Below are positions 24,566 through 33,109 of a DNA stretch of 64,000 nt, in pieces. Made by a program: the position numbers and the translations under genes. The notes beneath the pieces are model-generated. The model was not told the origin of the DNA. It saw only the letters and a program-made list of their open reading frames with translations, and did no database searches. Position 1 is the stretch's first letter; every line of letters begins with the position of its first letter. The DNA is taken from the NCBI GenBank assembly GCA_944380775.1, contig CALWIP010000027.1, forward strand, positions 1 through 64,000, in the 5' to 3' direction. The DNA comes from an uncultured Clostridia bacterium. GTDB taxonomy: Bacteria > Bacillota > Clostridia > Oscillospirales > Acutalibacteraceae.

Positions 24566-25438
24566 TTACCGCTCCGGCCCAAAAAAGACCATCGCCAACA
24601 TACCGGGGCCGGTGTGCGCCCCGATGATCGGGCCGATGGAGCTGATGATGACTTCTTTGACGCGGAAACGCGCCTTGAGCATATGCTTGAGTTCCTTTGC
24701 ATCCTCGAGGCAGTCGGCGTTCCCAATGACGACGGTCTGTTCTTTTGGGTTAACGGCGTCTTTCGCAAAGCGTTCGACCAAGCTTTCCATCGCTTTTTTG
24801 CGGCCGCGGACTTTATAGGCCGTCACCAGGCAACCGGCCTCGTCAACCGTGAGCACGGGCTTGATGCCCAGCGCTGTTCCGGCAACCGCGACTACGGGAG
24901 AAATGCGGCCGCCGCGGCGCAGATGGTTTAGGTCGTCCACGGTGAACCAGTGGCCGACGCGGTTGCGGTTTTGCAGGACCCAACGCTCCAGTTCTTCCAG
25001 CGTAAGCCCGCGCTTCCAGAGAAGAGACGCTGCGTAGACCAAAAGCCCTTCCCCGATGGAAGCGCAGCGCGAATCGATGCAGGCAATCTTCCGTGCGGGA
25101 TATTTCTGCCGCAGTTCTTCCACTGCGAGCAGCGCCGCTTGATAAGTGCCGCTCAGGCCGGAGGAAAACGCCACGTACAGGATGTCCTTGCCCGCCTGCA
25201 GGACCGGCTCAAAATATTGAAAATAGGTCTGGTGGTTGATCTGCGAGGTGGTGGGCATGAACCCCTGCCGCACCTTTTCGTAAAAATCATGAAACCCCAT
25301 TTCCCGTGCGTCGGGGAAATGGTGGTAAACCTTTCCGTCCAGTGTAAATTCCATCGGGATGACGCCGACGCCCTGGTCCTCCAGGACGGAAGCGGGCAGG
25401 TCGCAGGTTGCATCCGTCATCAGCAGATATTCGTTCAA
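24566..25438 (-). CDS. DegV family fatty-acid-binding protein
   Basis: This 290-residue protein matches DegV-like proteins: an N-terminal TDATCDLP motif, TTSQINHQTYFQYF, FSSGLSGTYQAA and IDSRCASIGEGLLVY. Such proteins bind a fatty-acyl chain and, as FakB, present it to the kinase FakA for phosphorylation. FakA is not in this window. A clear promoter lies about 75 bases upstream and the rRNA methyltransferase gene follows. Confidence 0.92.
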   Translation of the reverse strand: MNEYLLMTDATCDLPASVLEDQGVGVIPMEFTLDGKVYHHFPDAREMGFHDFYEKVRQGFMPTTSQINHQTYFQYFEPVLQAGKDILYVAFSSGLSGTYQAALLAVEELRQKYPARKIACIDSRCASIGEGLLVYAASLLWKRGLTLEELERWVLQNRNRVGHWFTVDDLNHLRRGGRISPVVAVAGTALGIKPVLTVDEAGCLVTAYKVRGRKKAMESLVERFAKDAVNPKEQTVVIGNADCLEDAKELKHMLKARFRVKEVIISSIGPIIGAHTGPGMLAMVFFGPER

Positions 25439-25510
25439 TGAAGGCCCTCCTCAGGTCTGTTTTACATTTTTGCGCGGAAAACCTGTACGGCGTCTGCGCA
25501 GTATTTTCTT

Positions 25511-25539
25511 ATTATACGGCGTCCAGCGCCGCTTGTAAA
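25511..25539 (-). promoter_or_regulatory. Sigma-A promoter of the degV-rlmI unit
   Basis: Reverse strand TTTACA and TATAAT are 17 bases apart. Confidence 0.8.
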
Positions 25540-25552
25540 GCCGGGAAGGCAG

Positions 25553-25579
25553 GAAAAAGGCCGCCGGGGGCGGCGGCCT
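25553..25579 (-). terminator. Terminator of the FGGY kinase gene
   Basis: Reading the reverse strand, GGCCGCCG / CGGCGGCC forms a stem around CCCC and is followed by TTTTT. Confidence 0.85.
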
Positions 25580-25588
25580 ATCAATTTG

Positions 25589-27112
25589 TTATTCGGCGGA
25601 TTCTTCACAGGGGGAAAGCATCTCCTGCACTTCCTTCATCGAAAGAGAGCGGTAGATTTTGGCGCGTACCGCGTTCATCTGCTCGTAAAGCGCATGGTTT
25701 TTCTCATTCGGCAGGAATTTACGGGACTTGCTTTCATCCACGGCCGCGTGGAAAGCGGCGGCGTAGCTGCCATAGCAGCCGAGCGTGACCATTGCGGAGA
25801 TCCACGCGCCGAGGCCGGTTGCCTCTTCACTCTGTGGGCGGATAACCGGGTGATTATACATATCTGCCTGGATCTGATTGAACAGCGCAGATTTGGTCAG
25901 GCCGCCGGCGCAGCGCACCTCCCGGAATTCCGTCCCTTGGAACAACTTGGAGATCGTCGTGAGGCAGTCGTTGATCTCAGCGATAATCCCCTCCAAAAGG
26001 GCGCGGGCAAAGTCGGCGCGGGTGTTATGGAAGCCGATGTTGTGCAGCGTGGCGCGCGCGTAGGAGTCCCAGTACGGTGCGCCCTTTCCCGCAAACGACG
26101 GGGTGAAAATGACGCCGTTTGCGCCGGGAGGCGATTGCAGGCACTCCTGGTCGAACCGTTCAAACGGGTAAGATTGGTCCGGGTAATCGGCAAAGAATTG
26201 TTTGTTCATCCAGTTGACGGCGCTGCCCGCCGCAAGGGTGGCCCCTTCGATGATCCATTTCCCCGGGATGGCGGAGACATTACAGATCAACCGCTGGTCC
26301 GGGTCAAACAGCGGCTTGTCAGACAGGGCAATGATAAAGGATCCGGTGCCGGAGTTGACTTCCAGGCTTCCTTCCTCTGTAATGCCCATGCCAAGGGCGG
26401 CGCACTGCTGGTCTCCGCCCGCGCTCACAACCGGCAGGCCCTCCGGGATGCCTTCGCAGAGCGCCTTGGTGTGCCCGCACACGCTGCCTACCGGCACAAT
26501 GCGGCACAGCTTTTCCCGGTCGATCTCGAACAAAGACAGCAGCTCGGGAGACCATTCCTGGCGCGTGACGTCAAACAGGCTCGTCCGGCTGGCAATCGAA
26601 GTGTCTGTGACCAATTCGCCAGTGAGCAGGTAGAGCATATATTCCTGAATGCCCATCAGCTTGGCGGCGTTTTGATAGATTTCCGGGCGGTTCCGCTTGA
26701 TCCAGAGCATTTTGGGCGCGGAGAACACGGGCGTCACACGCATACCGCTGATGGGATAGATCTCATCGAGGCGGCGGTTCATTTCTTCACAAATGGCGGC
26801 GCTGCGCTTATCCTGCCACATCATGAAACGGCAAAGCGGATTTCCATCCCCGTCGATGGCAATGACGGAGGAACGCTGGGCCGTGACGGAGACCGCGCCA
26901 ACCGGGGTCCCGTTCTGCTGGGCATATTCGCCCACGCAGGCGAGGATTCCCATCAGGCTTTCCCGCAGGACGCCGGGATCTTGCTCCACAGCAAGGCCGC
27001 CGGATGTATCGACGCGGTACTCCCGCTGTTTTTTATAAAGGAGCTCTCCCCCCTGGTTAAACAGAAGGCCCCGCATGCTGGACGTGCCAACATCAATGAC
27101 CAGAAGATTCAT
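25589..27112 (-). CDS. FGGY-family carbohydrate kinase
   Basis: This 507-residue kinase has the two-domain ASKHA fold of xylulokinase, glycerol kinase and autoinducer-2 kinase. Visible motifs are the N-terminal phosphate loop VIDVGTSSMRG, VTAQRSSVIAID, MMWQDKRS, the second phosphate loop VNSGTGSFI, and RCAGGLTKSALFNQIQADM near the C-terminal adenosine-binding site. The substrate is a sugar or polyol that the sequence does not settle. The gene is divergent from a DeoR-type regulator 196 bases away. That is the usual arrangement for local control of sugar catabolism. No transporter accompanies it. Confidence 0.87.
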   Translation of the reverse strand: MNLLVIDVGTSSMRGLLFNQGGELLYKKQREYRVDTSGGLAVEQDPGVLRESLMGILACVGEYAQQNGTPVGAVSVTAQRSSVIAIDGDGNPLCRFMMWQDKRSAAICEEMNRRLDEIYPISGMRVTPVFSAPKMLWIKRNRPEIYQNAAKLMGIQEYMLYLLTGELVTDTSIASRTSLFDVTRQEWSPELLSLFEIDREKLCRIVPVGSVCGHTKALCEGIPEGLPVVSAGGDQQCAALGMGITEEGSLEVNSGTGSFIIALSDKPLFDPDQRLICNVSAIPGKWIIEGATLAAGSAVNWMNKQFFADYPDQSYPFERFDQECLQSPPGANGVIFTPSFAGKGAPYWDSYARATLHNIGFHNTRADFARALLEGIIAEINDCLTTISKLFQGTEFREVRCAGGLTKSALFNQIQADMYNHPVIRPQSEEATGLGAWISAMVTLGCYGSYAAAFHAAVDESKSRKFLPNEKNHALYEQMNAVRAKIYRSLSMKEVQEMLSPCEESAE

Positions 27113-27146
27113 AAGACCTCATCGCCTTTCTGTTTTCTATAAACTT

Positions 27147-27175
27147 ATGATAAACGGTAACGCTTTTTTTGTCAA
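27147..27175 (-). promoter_or_regulatory. Sigma-A promoter of the FGGY kinase gene
   Basis: Reverse strand TTGACA and TATCAT are 17 bases apart, 35 bases upstream of the ATG. Confidence 0.82.
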
Positions 27176-27253
27176 TATTAAACTGTACAGAAAAGGGGGT
27201 GCGCGCTATTTTTCCCGAGGGGGAACGGGCGGGGATAAAATGCGCCCCGCCCC

Positions 27254-27282
27254 TCGACAGTTCCCCGTTTTTATGCTATGCT
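27254..27282 (+). promoter_or_regulatory. Candidate promoter of the DeoR gene
   Basis: TCGACA and TATGCT are 17 bases apart, just before the DeoR start region. Confidence 0.55.
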
Positions 27283-27308
27283 TATCAAAAAAAGAGGCCG
27301 CGTTTTGG

Positions 27309-28115
27309 ATGGAGCGTGACGGCAGAATGAAACAAAGCAGAGCGGAAGTGCAAAAACGGCAGAGCAGGATCTTGGAGCTTTTTCAAAACCACGAGGCTCT
27401 GCAAGTCGCGGAGGTTAGCCGGGAGCTCCAAGTTTCGGAGATCACGGTGCGCAGGGATTTTGACTATTTAGAACAAAAGGGGTACCTGACCCGGTTTCAC
27501 GGCGGCGCGAAGGTGAATCCAGGCCGGATTGGGAACTACCCCAAGTTTGAAAGCAAGGGCGCGCAGCACGAGGCGGAAAAAGCGCAGATTGCCCGTGTGA
27601 TTGCCCCTATGATCCACGAACACGACACCGTTTTCCTCAACGCGGGGACGACGACCCTCGAAGTCATCAAATGCATCAAGGAAAAGCATGTCCGCGTCAT
27701 TAGCAATAACGCGATTGCCATCGGCGCGATTGGCGGAGGGAATTTAGAATTCATCTGTACAGGCGGCGTGTACAACGAAAAGACCCGGTCCTTTGCCGGC
27801 GACCTCTCTATGCCGCTGCTTAACCGGGTGTACGCAAACGTCTGCGTTCTCGGCGTCAATGGGATTAGCAGCAAAGACGGCATCACCACCTATTCCTACC
27901 CAGAGACGATGATCAACGAGCTGATGCTCAAGCGCTGTAAGGGCGTCAAGATTGTCGCGGCGGACGGCTCCAAGGTTGGGAAGACATATTGCTTTACCAG
28001 CGCCCTCCTGAATGCGGTCGATATTTTGGTGACGGATTCTTCGGCGGACCCGGCGGAGTTGGAAAAGATCCGTAGCTGCGGCGTGCGGATTCTGATTGCC
28101 GGGGAAAATTCATAA
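27309..28115 (+). CDS. DeoR/GlpR family transcriptional regulator
   Basis: This 268-residue sugar-metabolism repressor has the N-terminal winged helix (residues 15-65, with VAEVSRELQVSEITVRRDF and the DeoR signature ending in LTRFHGGA). A DeoRC sensor domain follows, with AGTTTLEV and the phosphate-binding GVNGIS and TDSSAD stretches. It probably senses a phosphorylated sugar made by the divergent FGGY kinase. The ATG at 27309 is used here; an ATG six codons later (27327) has an equally modest ribosome binding site and could be the true start. Confidence 0.92.
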   Translation: MERDGRMKQSRAEVQKRQSRILELFQNHEALQVAEVSRELQVSEITVRRDFDYLEQKGYLTRFHGGAKVNPGRIGNYPKFESKGAQHEAEKAQIARVIAPMIHEHDTVFLNAGTTTLEVIKCIKEKHVRVISNNAIAIGAIGGGNLEFICTGGVYNEKTRSFAGDLSMPLLNRVYANVCVLGVNGISSKDGITTYSYPETMINELMLKRCKGVKIVAADGSKVGKTYCFTSALLNAVDILVTDSSADPAELEKIRSCGVRILIAGENS

Positions 28116-28135
28116 GATTTCGAAAGATAAAAACA

Positions 28136-28174
28136 GAGAAAGCGGTTCTCCCGCACGCGGGAGGCCGCTTTCTC
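28136..28174. terminator. Bidirectional terminator after the DeoR gene
   Basis: AGAGAAAGCGG pairs with CCGCTTTCTCT around an inner CTCCCGC / GCGGGAG stem, between convergent genes. Confidence 0.8.
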
Positions 28175-28201
28175 TTGTGTGTTTTCTATCTCCCATGCTT
28201 G

Positions 28202-28612
28202 TCAGGTCTTGCGGATGAACTCCTTGCGGCACACCGGGCAGGTAATGCAGATCTTCCCCTTCCCTTTCGGGACGCGCAGCGTGTTCGAGCAGTTGGGGCA
28301 TTTAAAATACCGGTGGGTTTTGCGGTCGCGGAATTTCATCTGCTGGGTGCGGAACCAGGCGGCTCCCTTGCGCAAACGCTGCAAAAACCACTCGTTCTCG
28401 GCGCTCCGGCGGGCGAGGTCCCGCGAGAGCGTGCGGAACAGCGCAAAGGCCAGCGGTACGAGAGAAAGTAGGCCCAGCGGCAGATACAGAAGCCAAAAAA
28501 TGCGGCTGAGCAGCGCGAGAAGCAGATAACAGAGGAGCAGCGCGAAGGAAAGCTGATCCATCCCCCGGCGGCCCGCCATGAAATTGTGAAGCCAATCCAT
28601 CAGCCAGCGCAT
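28202..28612 (-). CDS. Small membrane protein with C-terminal zinc ribbon
   Basis: This 136-residue protein has two adjacent hydrophobic segments (about residues 20-60), then a basic helical stretch, and ends in a zinc-ribbon made of CPNCSNTLRVPKGKGK and CPVCRKEF. A ribosome binding site AAGGAG precedes the ATG at 28612. Similar membrane zinc-ribbon proteins are common in clostridia without a known role. It stands alone on the reverse strand between the DeoR gene and rex. Confidence 0.65.
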   Translation of the reverse strand: MRWLMDWLHNFMAGRRGMDQLSFALLLCYLLLALLSRIFWLLYLPLGLLSLVPLAFALFRTLSRDLARRSAENEWFLQRLRKGAAWFRTQQMKFRDRKTHRYFKCPNCSNTLRVPKGKGKICITCPVCRKEFIRKT

Positions 28613-28872
28613 GTCGGTTCTCCTTTTTCCAGATCCCGGCCCGGTTGCCGGGATCGTTCATTCTTATCCAAATCATACCATGTACGCTTCGCAGATGCTT
28701 GAACAATTTATGAAATCGTGAGATTTTGCGGAAGTCCAGAGAGAGGCAAATTAGCAAATGCTAACAAAAAAACAGATCCGCGCGCCGGTTTTTAAGATTC
28801 GACAAAAAACAGTTTGCTCATTCCCTTCATTTTCATCGCAATGTAGGAATTTCTGGTTTTTCAGAAAAGCAC

Positions 28873-28901
28873 TTTTCTTTAGAAGGGTTTTATGGTATGA
28901 T
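28873..28901 (+). promoter_or_regulatory. Candidate promoter of rex
   Basis: TTTTCT and TATGAT are 17 bases apart. The resulting 5' leader would be about 165 bases and would contain the 17-bp inverted repeat. Confidence 0.5.
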
Positions 28902-28992
28902 AAATACGCATGAAGTTCCATGCGATTGCTCTGCGCGGGCCTGCCGGTGTCGAAAGGCGGGCGCAGCGCAAATGCGTCTCGGTTTTGTTTTT

Positions 28993-29032
28993 TTTGCCCT
29001 TTATCGATACTAATTTATCGATAAAGGGCAAA
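28993..29032. repeat. Perfect 17-bp inverted repeat in the rex leader
   Basis: TTTGCCCTTTATCGATA (28993-29009) is exactly inverted at 29016-29032 around CTAATT. A T8 run lies before it, but none follows on the coding strand, so it is not a forward intrinsic terminator. Confidence 0.85.
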
Positions 29033-29071
29033 GGATTCCTGCCCCTGCGGGCGCGCGGAAGGAGGGTCCCG

Positions 29072-29752
29072 ATGGCTTCTGGGTCTGGCGGTATTTCACG
29101 GCTTGCGCTCCAACGGCTTCCGACGTATCTTTCCTACCTGAAGAACCTGCCGGAAGGTGGTCCTCCCCATATTTCTGCCGCGGCTATCGCCGCCGGGCTT
29201 GGGCTTGGCGAGGTGCAGGTGCGGAAGGACCTCGCCATGGTGAGCGACGCAGGCAAACCGAAGGTTGGCTACCCGGTGGACGGTCTTGTGAAGGACCTGG
29301 AGCATTTCCTGGGGTACGGGACCTGCAACCGGACCGTTTTGGTCGGTGTGGGAAATTTGGGCCTGGCGCTCCTCTCCTACTCCGGCTTTGCGGAATACGG
29401 GCTGCACTTTGTCGCTGCGTTTGACGTAAACCCGGCGCTGATTGGCAGCAGCGTGGACCAAAAGCCGATCCTTTCAGTGGACAAGCTCCCTGTTTTCTGC
29501 CGCGAGAACGGAATCCAGATCGGTGTGCTAACCGTCCCGGCGGTGGCGGCGCAGGCCTGCTGCAACGCGCTGGTCGCGGGCGGCGTACGGGCGGTTTGGA
29601 ATTTTGCCCCGGTCCATTTGCAGGCGCCGCCCCATGTTTTGGTGCAGCGGGAGAACATGGCGTCGTCCCTGGCCCTGCTTTCGTACCATTTGAAAACGCA
29701 GGAGGCGCAGGCCCCGCAGGAGGAACAGCAGAGCGGAACGGCTGATCAATGA
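29072..29752 (+). CDS. rex: Redox-sensing transcriptional repressor Rex
   Basis: This 226-residue protein has the Rex layout: an N-terminal winged helix (residues 5-75, SRLALQRLPTYLSYLK and VQVRKDLAMVS) and a C-terminal Rossmann domain with the NAD(H) loop VGVGNLGLALL and the strand end FDVNPALIG. Rex releases DNA when NADH is high relative to NAD+. The ATG at 29072 has GGAAGGAGGG. It stands directly upstream of the malate/lactate dehydrogenase, fumarase and Hdr/Flx/Frd genes, which are fitting NADH-consuming targets. No canonical Rex box was found close by. Confidence 0.95.
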   Translation: MASGSGGISRLALQRLPTYLSYLKNLPEGGPPHISAAAIAAGLGLGEVQVRKDLAMVSDAGKPKVGYPVDGLVKDLEHFLGYGTCNRTVLVGVGNLGLALLSYSGFAEYGLHFVAAFDVNPALIGSSVDQKPILSVDKLPVFCRENGIQIGVLTVPAVAAQACCNALVAGGVRAVWNFAPVHLQAPPHVLVQRENMASSLALLSYHLKTQEAQAPQEEQQSGTADQ

Positions 29753-29806
29753 TGGAGACGCCCGGGGGTCACCCGCGGGCGAAAAAGAAAAATGGAGGAA
29801 ACGATC

Positions 29807-30757
29807 ATGGGTAAAAAAGTAACGATCATCGGCGCGGGCAGCGTAGGTTCCACCATCGCCTATACGATGGCGGTCAACGGCATCGCCACCGAGGTGGTCA
29901 TGATTGACATCAACGAGTCCAAGTCTCTCGGCGAGGCGCTCGACATCCGGCAGGGCGTTTCGTTCTGCCCTCCGATTTCGATTTATGCCGGCGGCTATCC
30001 GGACGCGGCGGGCTCCGATATTGTCATCCTGACCTCCGGCGTCGCACGCAAGCCGGGGCAGTCCCGTCTGGAACTCGCTCAGGTCAATGTCAACATCACC
30101 AAGTCGATTGCGCCGGAGATTGTCAAATATGCGCCGGACGCAATCTACATCATCGTGAGCAATCCGGTCGACATCCTTACTTATGTGTTTACCAAGGTTT
30201 CCGGCGTTCCGGAGAAACAGATCCTCGGTTCCGGCACCATTTTAGACACGGCGCGCCTGCGCGCCCGTGTGGCGGAATATTTCTCCATCAACCAGCAGAA
30301 CGTGCATGCGTATGTCTTCGGCGAGCACGGCGACACGTCGTTTGTCCCGTGGTCCGTGGGCAATATCTCGAATGTTCCGATTGACCAGTATGCCGACTGC
30401 CTCAAGGAGAAAAACACTGTTGCGCCGCCGAAGCTCGTTCACAGCGAGGTGGAAAGCTACATCCGCAAGTCTGGCGGGAAGATCATCGAGCGGAAGGGCG
30501 CTACGTTCTACGCGGTTGCCGTGTCGGTTTGCCATATCTGCAAATGCATTTTCAGCGGTGCGGATACGACCATGACGGTGTCCAGCATGATGCACGGCGA
30601 ATACGGCATTGAAGACGTCTGCCTGAGCACGCTGAGCATCGTGGGCCCGGGCGGCCTGGACGGCAAGCTGCTGGTACCGCTCACGGACGAGGAGGTTCAG
30701 CTCCTGCACAAGAGCGCCGACAGCTTGAAGGCGGTTCTCAAGGACATCAAGATCTGA
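29807..30757 (+). CDS. L-lactate/malate dehydrogenase family; specificity residue is malate-type
   Basis: This 316-residue NAD-dependent dehydrogenase has the Rossmann loop GAGSVGST, the DTARLR substrate Arg and the catalytic His in GEHGDTS. Overall it looks like an LDH. However, the residue that selects substrate (LDH numbering 102) is Arg81 in GVARKPGQSR, where LDHs have Gln (QKPGE). Gln-to-Arg at this site converts a Bacillus LDH into a malate dehydrogenase, so oxaloacetate/malate is the better-supported substrate. The neighbours fumC and the frdAB-like genes agree. The ATG at 29807 follows GGAGG at eight bases; an ATG at 29792 is too close to any ribosome binding site. Confidence 0.85.
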   Translation: MGKKVTIIGAGSVGSTIAYTMAVNGIATEVVMIDINESKSLGEALDIRQGVSFCPPISIYAGGYPDAAGSDIVILTSGVARKPGQSRLELAQVNVNITKSIAPEIVKYAPDAIYIIVSNPVDILTYVFTKVSGVPEKQILGSGTILDTARLRARVAEYFSINQQNVHAYVFGEHGDTSFVPWSVGNISNVPIDQYADCLKEKNTVAPPKLVHSEVESYIRKSGGKIIERKGATFYAVAVSVCHICKCIFSGADTTMTVSSMMHGEYGIEDVCLSTLSIVGPGGLDGKLLVPLTDEEVQLLHKSADSLKAVLKDIKI

Positions 30758-30792
30758 CCTTCCCCCGAAGAATTGTTCACAAGGCTGGAGAC

Positions 30793-30815
30793 GGGCGGCG
30801 CAGGCCGCCCTTCCC
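30793..30815 (+). terminator. Weak hairpin between dehydrogenase and fumC
   Basis: GGGCGGC / GCCGCCC forms a 7-bp stem followed only by TTCCC, so at most partial termination or an mRNA-processing hairpin is expected. Confidence 0.35.
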
Positions 30816-30871
30816 GGCGTTTATGCGGTTTGATGAGCCGCTTTAAATTTGAAGAAAGAGAGCTGTTTGAC

Positions 30872-32263
30872 ATGGAGCATGGAACACAGGAATACCGCAT
30901 CGAGCATGACTCGATGGGCGAGGTCAAGGTCCCTGCCGACAAGTACTGGGCGGCGCAGACCGAGCGCAGCCACGAAAATTTCCGCATTGGCGTCGGCATT
31001 GAGACGATGCCGCGGGAGATCACGCACGCGTTCGGCATTTTGAAAAAAGCGGCGGCGCAGGCGAACCACGCTTTGAAGCCGGAAAAAATGACGGACGAAA
31101 AGCTGGCGGCGATCACGCAGGCTTGCGACGAAGTCATCAGCGGCGCGCTGAACGACCATTTCCCATTGGTCGTCTGGCAGACCGGCAGCGGCACGCAGTC
31201 CAATATGAACGCCAACGAGGTCATTGCCAACCGCGGCAATGAGATTGCCGGGAAAAAGCTGCTGCATCCCAACGACGATATCAATATGAGCCAGTCCTCG
31301 AACGACACGTTCCCCACGGCGATGCACATCTCGGCGGTTCTGGCCATTGAAGATCAGCTCTTCCCCGCCATCGACCTGCTAGTTTCTACCTTCCGCCGCC
31401 TGGAAGAGGAAAACCGCGGGATTGTCAAGAGCGGGCGCACGCATTTACAGGACGCGACGCCGATTCAATTCTCTCAGGAGATTAGCGGCTGGCGTTCCTC
31501 GCTGGAAAAGGACAAAAAGATGCTCTCCCTTGCGCTGACGGAGCTCAAGGAGCTGGCGCTGGGCGGCACGGCGGTCGGCACCGGCCTGAACGCGCCCGCC
31601 GGCTTTGACGAAAAGGTTGCGCAGGCGGTTTCTGAGATTACCGGCAAGCAGTTTGTCACCGCGCCGAACAAATTCCATGCGCTCACCAGCAAGGACGAGC
31701 TCGTGTTTGCGCACGGCGCGCTGAAGGCGCTCGCCGCTGACCTGATGAAGATTGCCAACGACGTGCGCTGGCTCGCGAGCGGCCCGCGCGACGGCTTGGG
31801 CGAGATCTTCATCCCAGAGAACGAGCCCGGGTCCTCCATCATGCCTGGCAAAGTCAACCCGACCCAGTGCGAGGCTGTCACAATGGTGGCGGTGCAGGTC
31901 ATGGGGAACGACGTCGCCGTCGGTATGGCAGCGTCCCAGGGGAATTTTGAGCTGAATGTTTTTATGCCGGTGTGCATTTATAACTTCCTGCAGTCGGCGC
32001 GTCTCCTGGCGGAGTGCATGGTCTCCTTTAACAACAACTGCGCGGTCGGCATCAAGGCCAACCGGGAAAAGATGCACCACAACCTCCACAATTCCCTGAT
32101 GCTGGTCACCGCGCTGAATCCTTACATCGGCTACGAAAATGCTGCCAAAACAGCGAAAAAGGCATATAAGGACAATATCTCCCTCAAAGAGGCCTGCGTA
32201 GAGCTCGGCTTCCTGACGGCAGAGAAATTTGACGAGGTGTTCCACCCCGAGCAGATGGCGTAA
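30872..32263 (+). CDS. fumC: Class II fumarate hydratase
   Basis: This 463-residue enzyme has the usual FumC length and interconverts malate and fumarate without an iron-sulfur cluster. Signatures include TGSGTQSNMNANEV, the SSNDTFPTAMH box, GRTHLQDATP with the catalytic His, and the fumarase/aspartase superfamily signature GSSIMPGKVNP. The ATG at 30872 gives the standard start region EHDSMGEVKVPADKYW. Position between the dehydrogenase and the Hdr/Frd genes supports reductive flow from malate to fumarate. Confidence 0.96.
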   Translation: MEHGTQEYRIEHDSMGEVKVPADKYWAAQTERSHENFRIGVGIETMPREITHAFGILKKAAAQANHALKPEKMTDEKLAAITQACDEVISGALNDHFPLVVWQTGSGTQSNMNANEVIANRGNEIAGKKLLHPNDDINMSQSSNDTFPTAMHISAVLAIEDQLFPAIDLLVSTFRRLEEENRGIVKSGRTHLQDATPIQFSQEISGWRSSLEKDKKMLSLALTELKELALGGTAVGTGLNAPAGFDEKVAQAVSEITGKQFVTAPNKFHALTSKDELVFAHGALKALAADLMKIANDVRWLASGPRDGLGEIFIPENEPGSSIMPGKVNPTQCEAVTMVAVQVMGNDVAVGMAASQGNFELNVFMPVCIYNFLQSARLLAECMVSFNNNCAVGIKANREKMHHNLHNSLMLVTALNPYIGYENAAKTAKKAYKDNISLKEACVELGFLTAEKFDEVFHPEQMA

Positions 32264-32304
32264 CGCCGCTGCCCACAGTTTTGACGATAAGGGAAGGGAA
32301 TCGT

Positions 32305-33093
32305 ATGGTTTTTAGTTATTATCCCGGCTGTACGCTGAAGAATAAGGCCCAGGACCTGGACCGTTATGCGCGCCGCTCCGCGGAAGCGCTCGGCTTTACG
32401 CTGGAAGAGCTGCCGGAGTGGCAGTGCTGCGGCGGGGCGTATTCCATGGCGCAGGACGAGATCGCCAGCAAGTTGGCGGCGGTACGCGCGCTGAATCTGG
32501 CAAAGGAACAGGGCCGCACATTGGTGACGCTCTGCTCGGCGTGCCACAATGTACTGAAGCAGGCAAACCACGATATGGCGGAAAACGAGGAATTCTCGCA
32601 GAAAGCGAACAATTACATGAAGCTGGAAAAGCCTTATCTCGGCGAGACCAAGCTGCTGCATTACCTGGAGGTGCTGCGCGACGTCGTCGGATTCGAGGAA
32701 ATTGCAAAAAAGGTCAAGAATCCGCTCGCCGGCAGGAAGATTGGCGCCTATTACGGCTGCCTTTTGCTGCGCCCCGGCAAGGTGCTGCAAATGGACAATC
32801 CGGAGAACCCGAAGATCATGGAAGATCTCATCCGGGCGCTCGGCGCAGAGCCGGTGGTTTACGCGAACCGCAACGAGTGCTGCGGCGGCTATGTCACGCT
32901 GGAGGATCCGGCGTTGGCCCGTAAGAAGAGCGCTGCGGTGCTGAAGAACGCCGCCGAGATGCAGGCCGACACGCTCATCACCGCCTGCCCGCTTTGCCTG
33001 TATAACCTGAAGAAAAACGCGCCGGAAAACGGCGGACTGCCGGTAGTCTATTTCACGGAGCTTCTGGCGGAAGCCCTGGGCGTAAAAGATTGA
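32305..33093 (+). CDS. hdrB: CoB-CoM heterodisulfide reductase subunit B-like protein (two CCG domains)
   Basis: This 262-residue HdrB homologue has two complete cysteine-rich CCG domains. The first has Cys9, Cys41-Cys42 (QCCGGAY) and CSAC at 77-80. The second has GCLLLRP, ECCGGYVT and CPLC. In methanogen HdrB these ligate two noncubane [4Fe-4S] clusters that reduce a disulfide, and all ligands appear present here. In bacteria the partner disulfide is unknown. The ATG at 32305 has GGGAAGGGAA upstream. It opens the hdrBCA-flxDCBA run, 41 bases after fumC. Confidence 0.9.
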   Translation: MVFSYYPGCTLKNKAQDLDRYARRSAEALGFTLEELPEWQCCGGAYSMAQDEIASKLAAVRALNLAKEQGRTLVTLCSACHNVLKQANHDMAENEEFSQKANNYMKLEKPYLGETKLLHYLEVLRDVVGFEEIAKKVKNPLAGRKIGAYYGCLLLRPGKVLQMDNPENPKIMEDLIRALGAEPVVYANRNECCGGYVTLEDPALARKKSAAVLKNAAEMQADTLITACPLCLYNLKKNAPENGGLPVVYFTELLAEALGVKD

Positions 33094-33109
33094 GAAGGGA
33101 GTGCGTAGC

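Larger units (their letters stand above)
28613..29071. other. 459-base intergenic region upstream of rex
   Basis: No gene is convincing here. It holds a short dyad TTAGCA-AA-TGCTAA (28751-28764), a weak promoter for rex and a perfect 17-bp inverted repeat (28993-29032). The rex frame stays open back to an ATG at 28910, but this extension does not resemble Rex. Confidence 0.6.

Noticed and set aside
28751..28764. TTAGCA-AA-TGCTAA dyad as a Rex operator
   Set aside because: Reverse strand begins TTGTTA, but the half-site spacing is two bases too long and the second half is TAATTT rather than TAACAA.
28910..29071. N-terminal extension of Rex from an ATG at 28910
   Set aside because: The extra 54 residues do not look like Rex and include the inverted repeat; the ATG at 29072 has an excellent ribosome binding site.
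30773..30782. TTGTTCACAA as a Rex box before fumC
   Set aside because: It has Rex-like outer bases but lacks the eight central positions of the 18-bp site.
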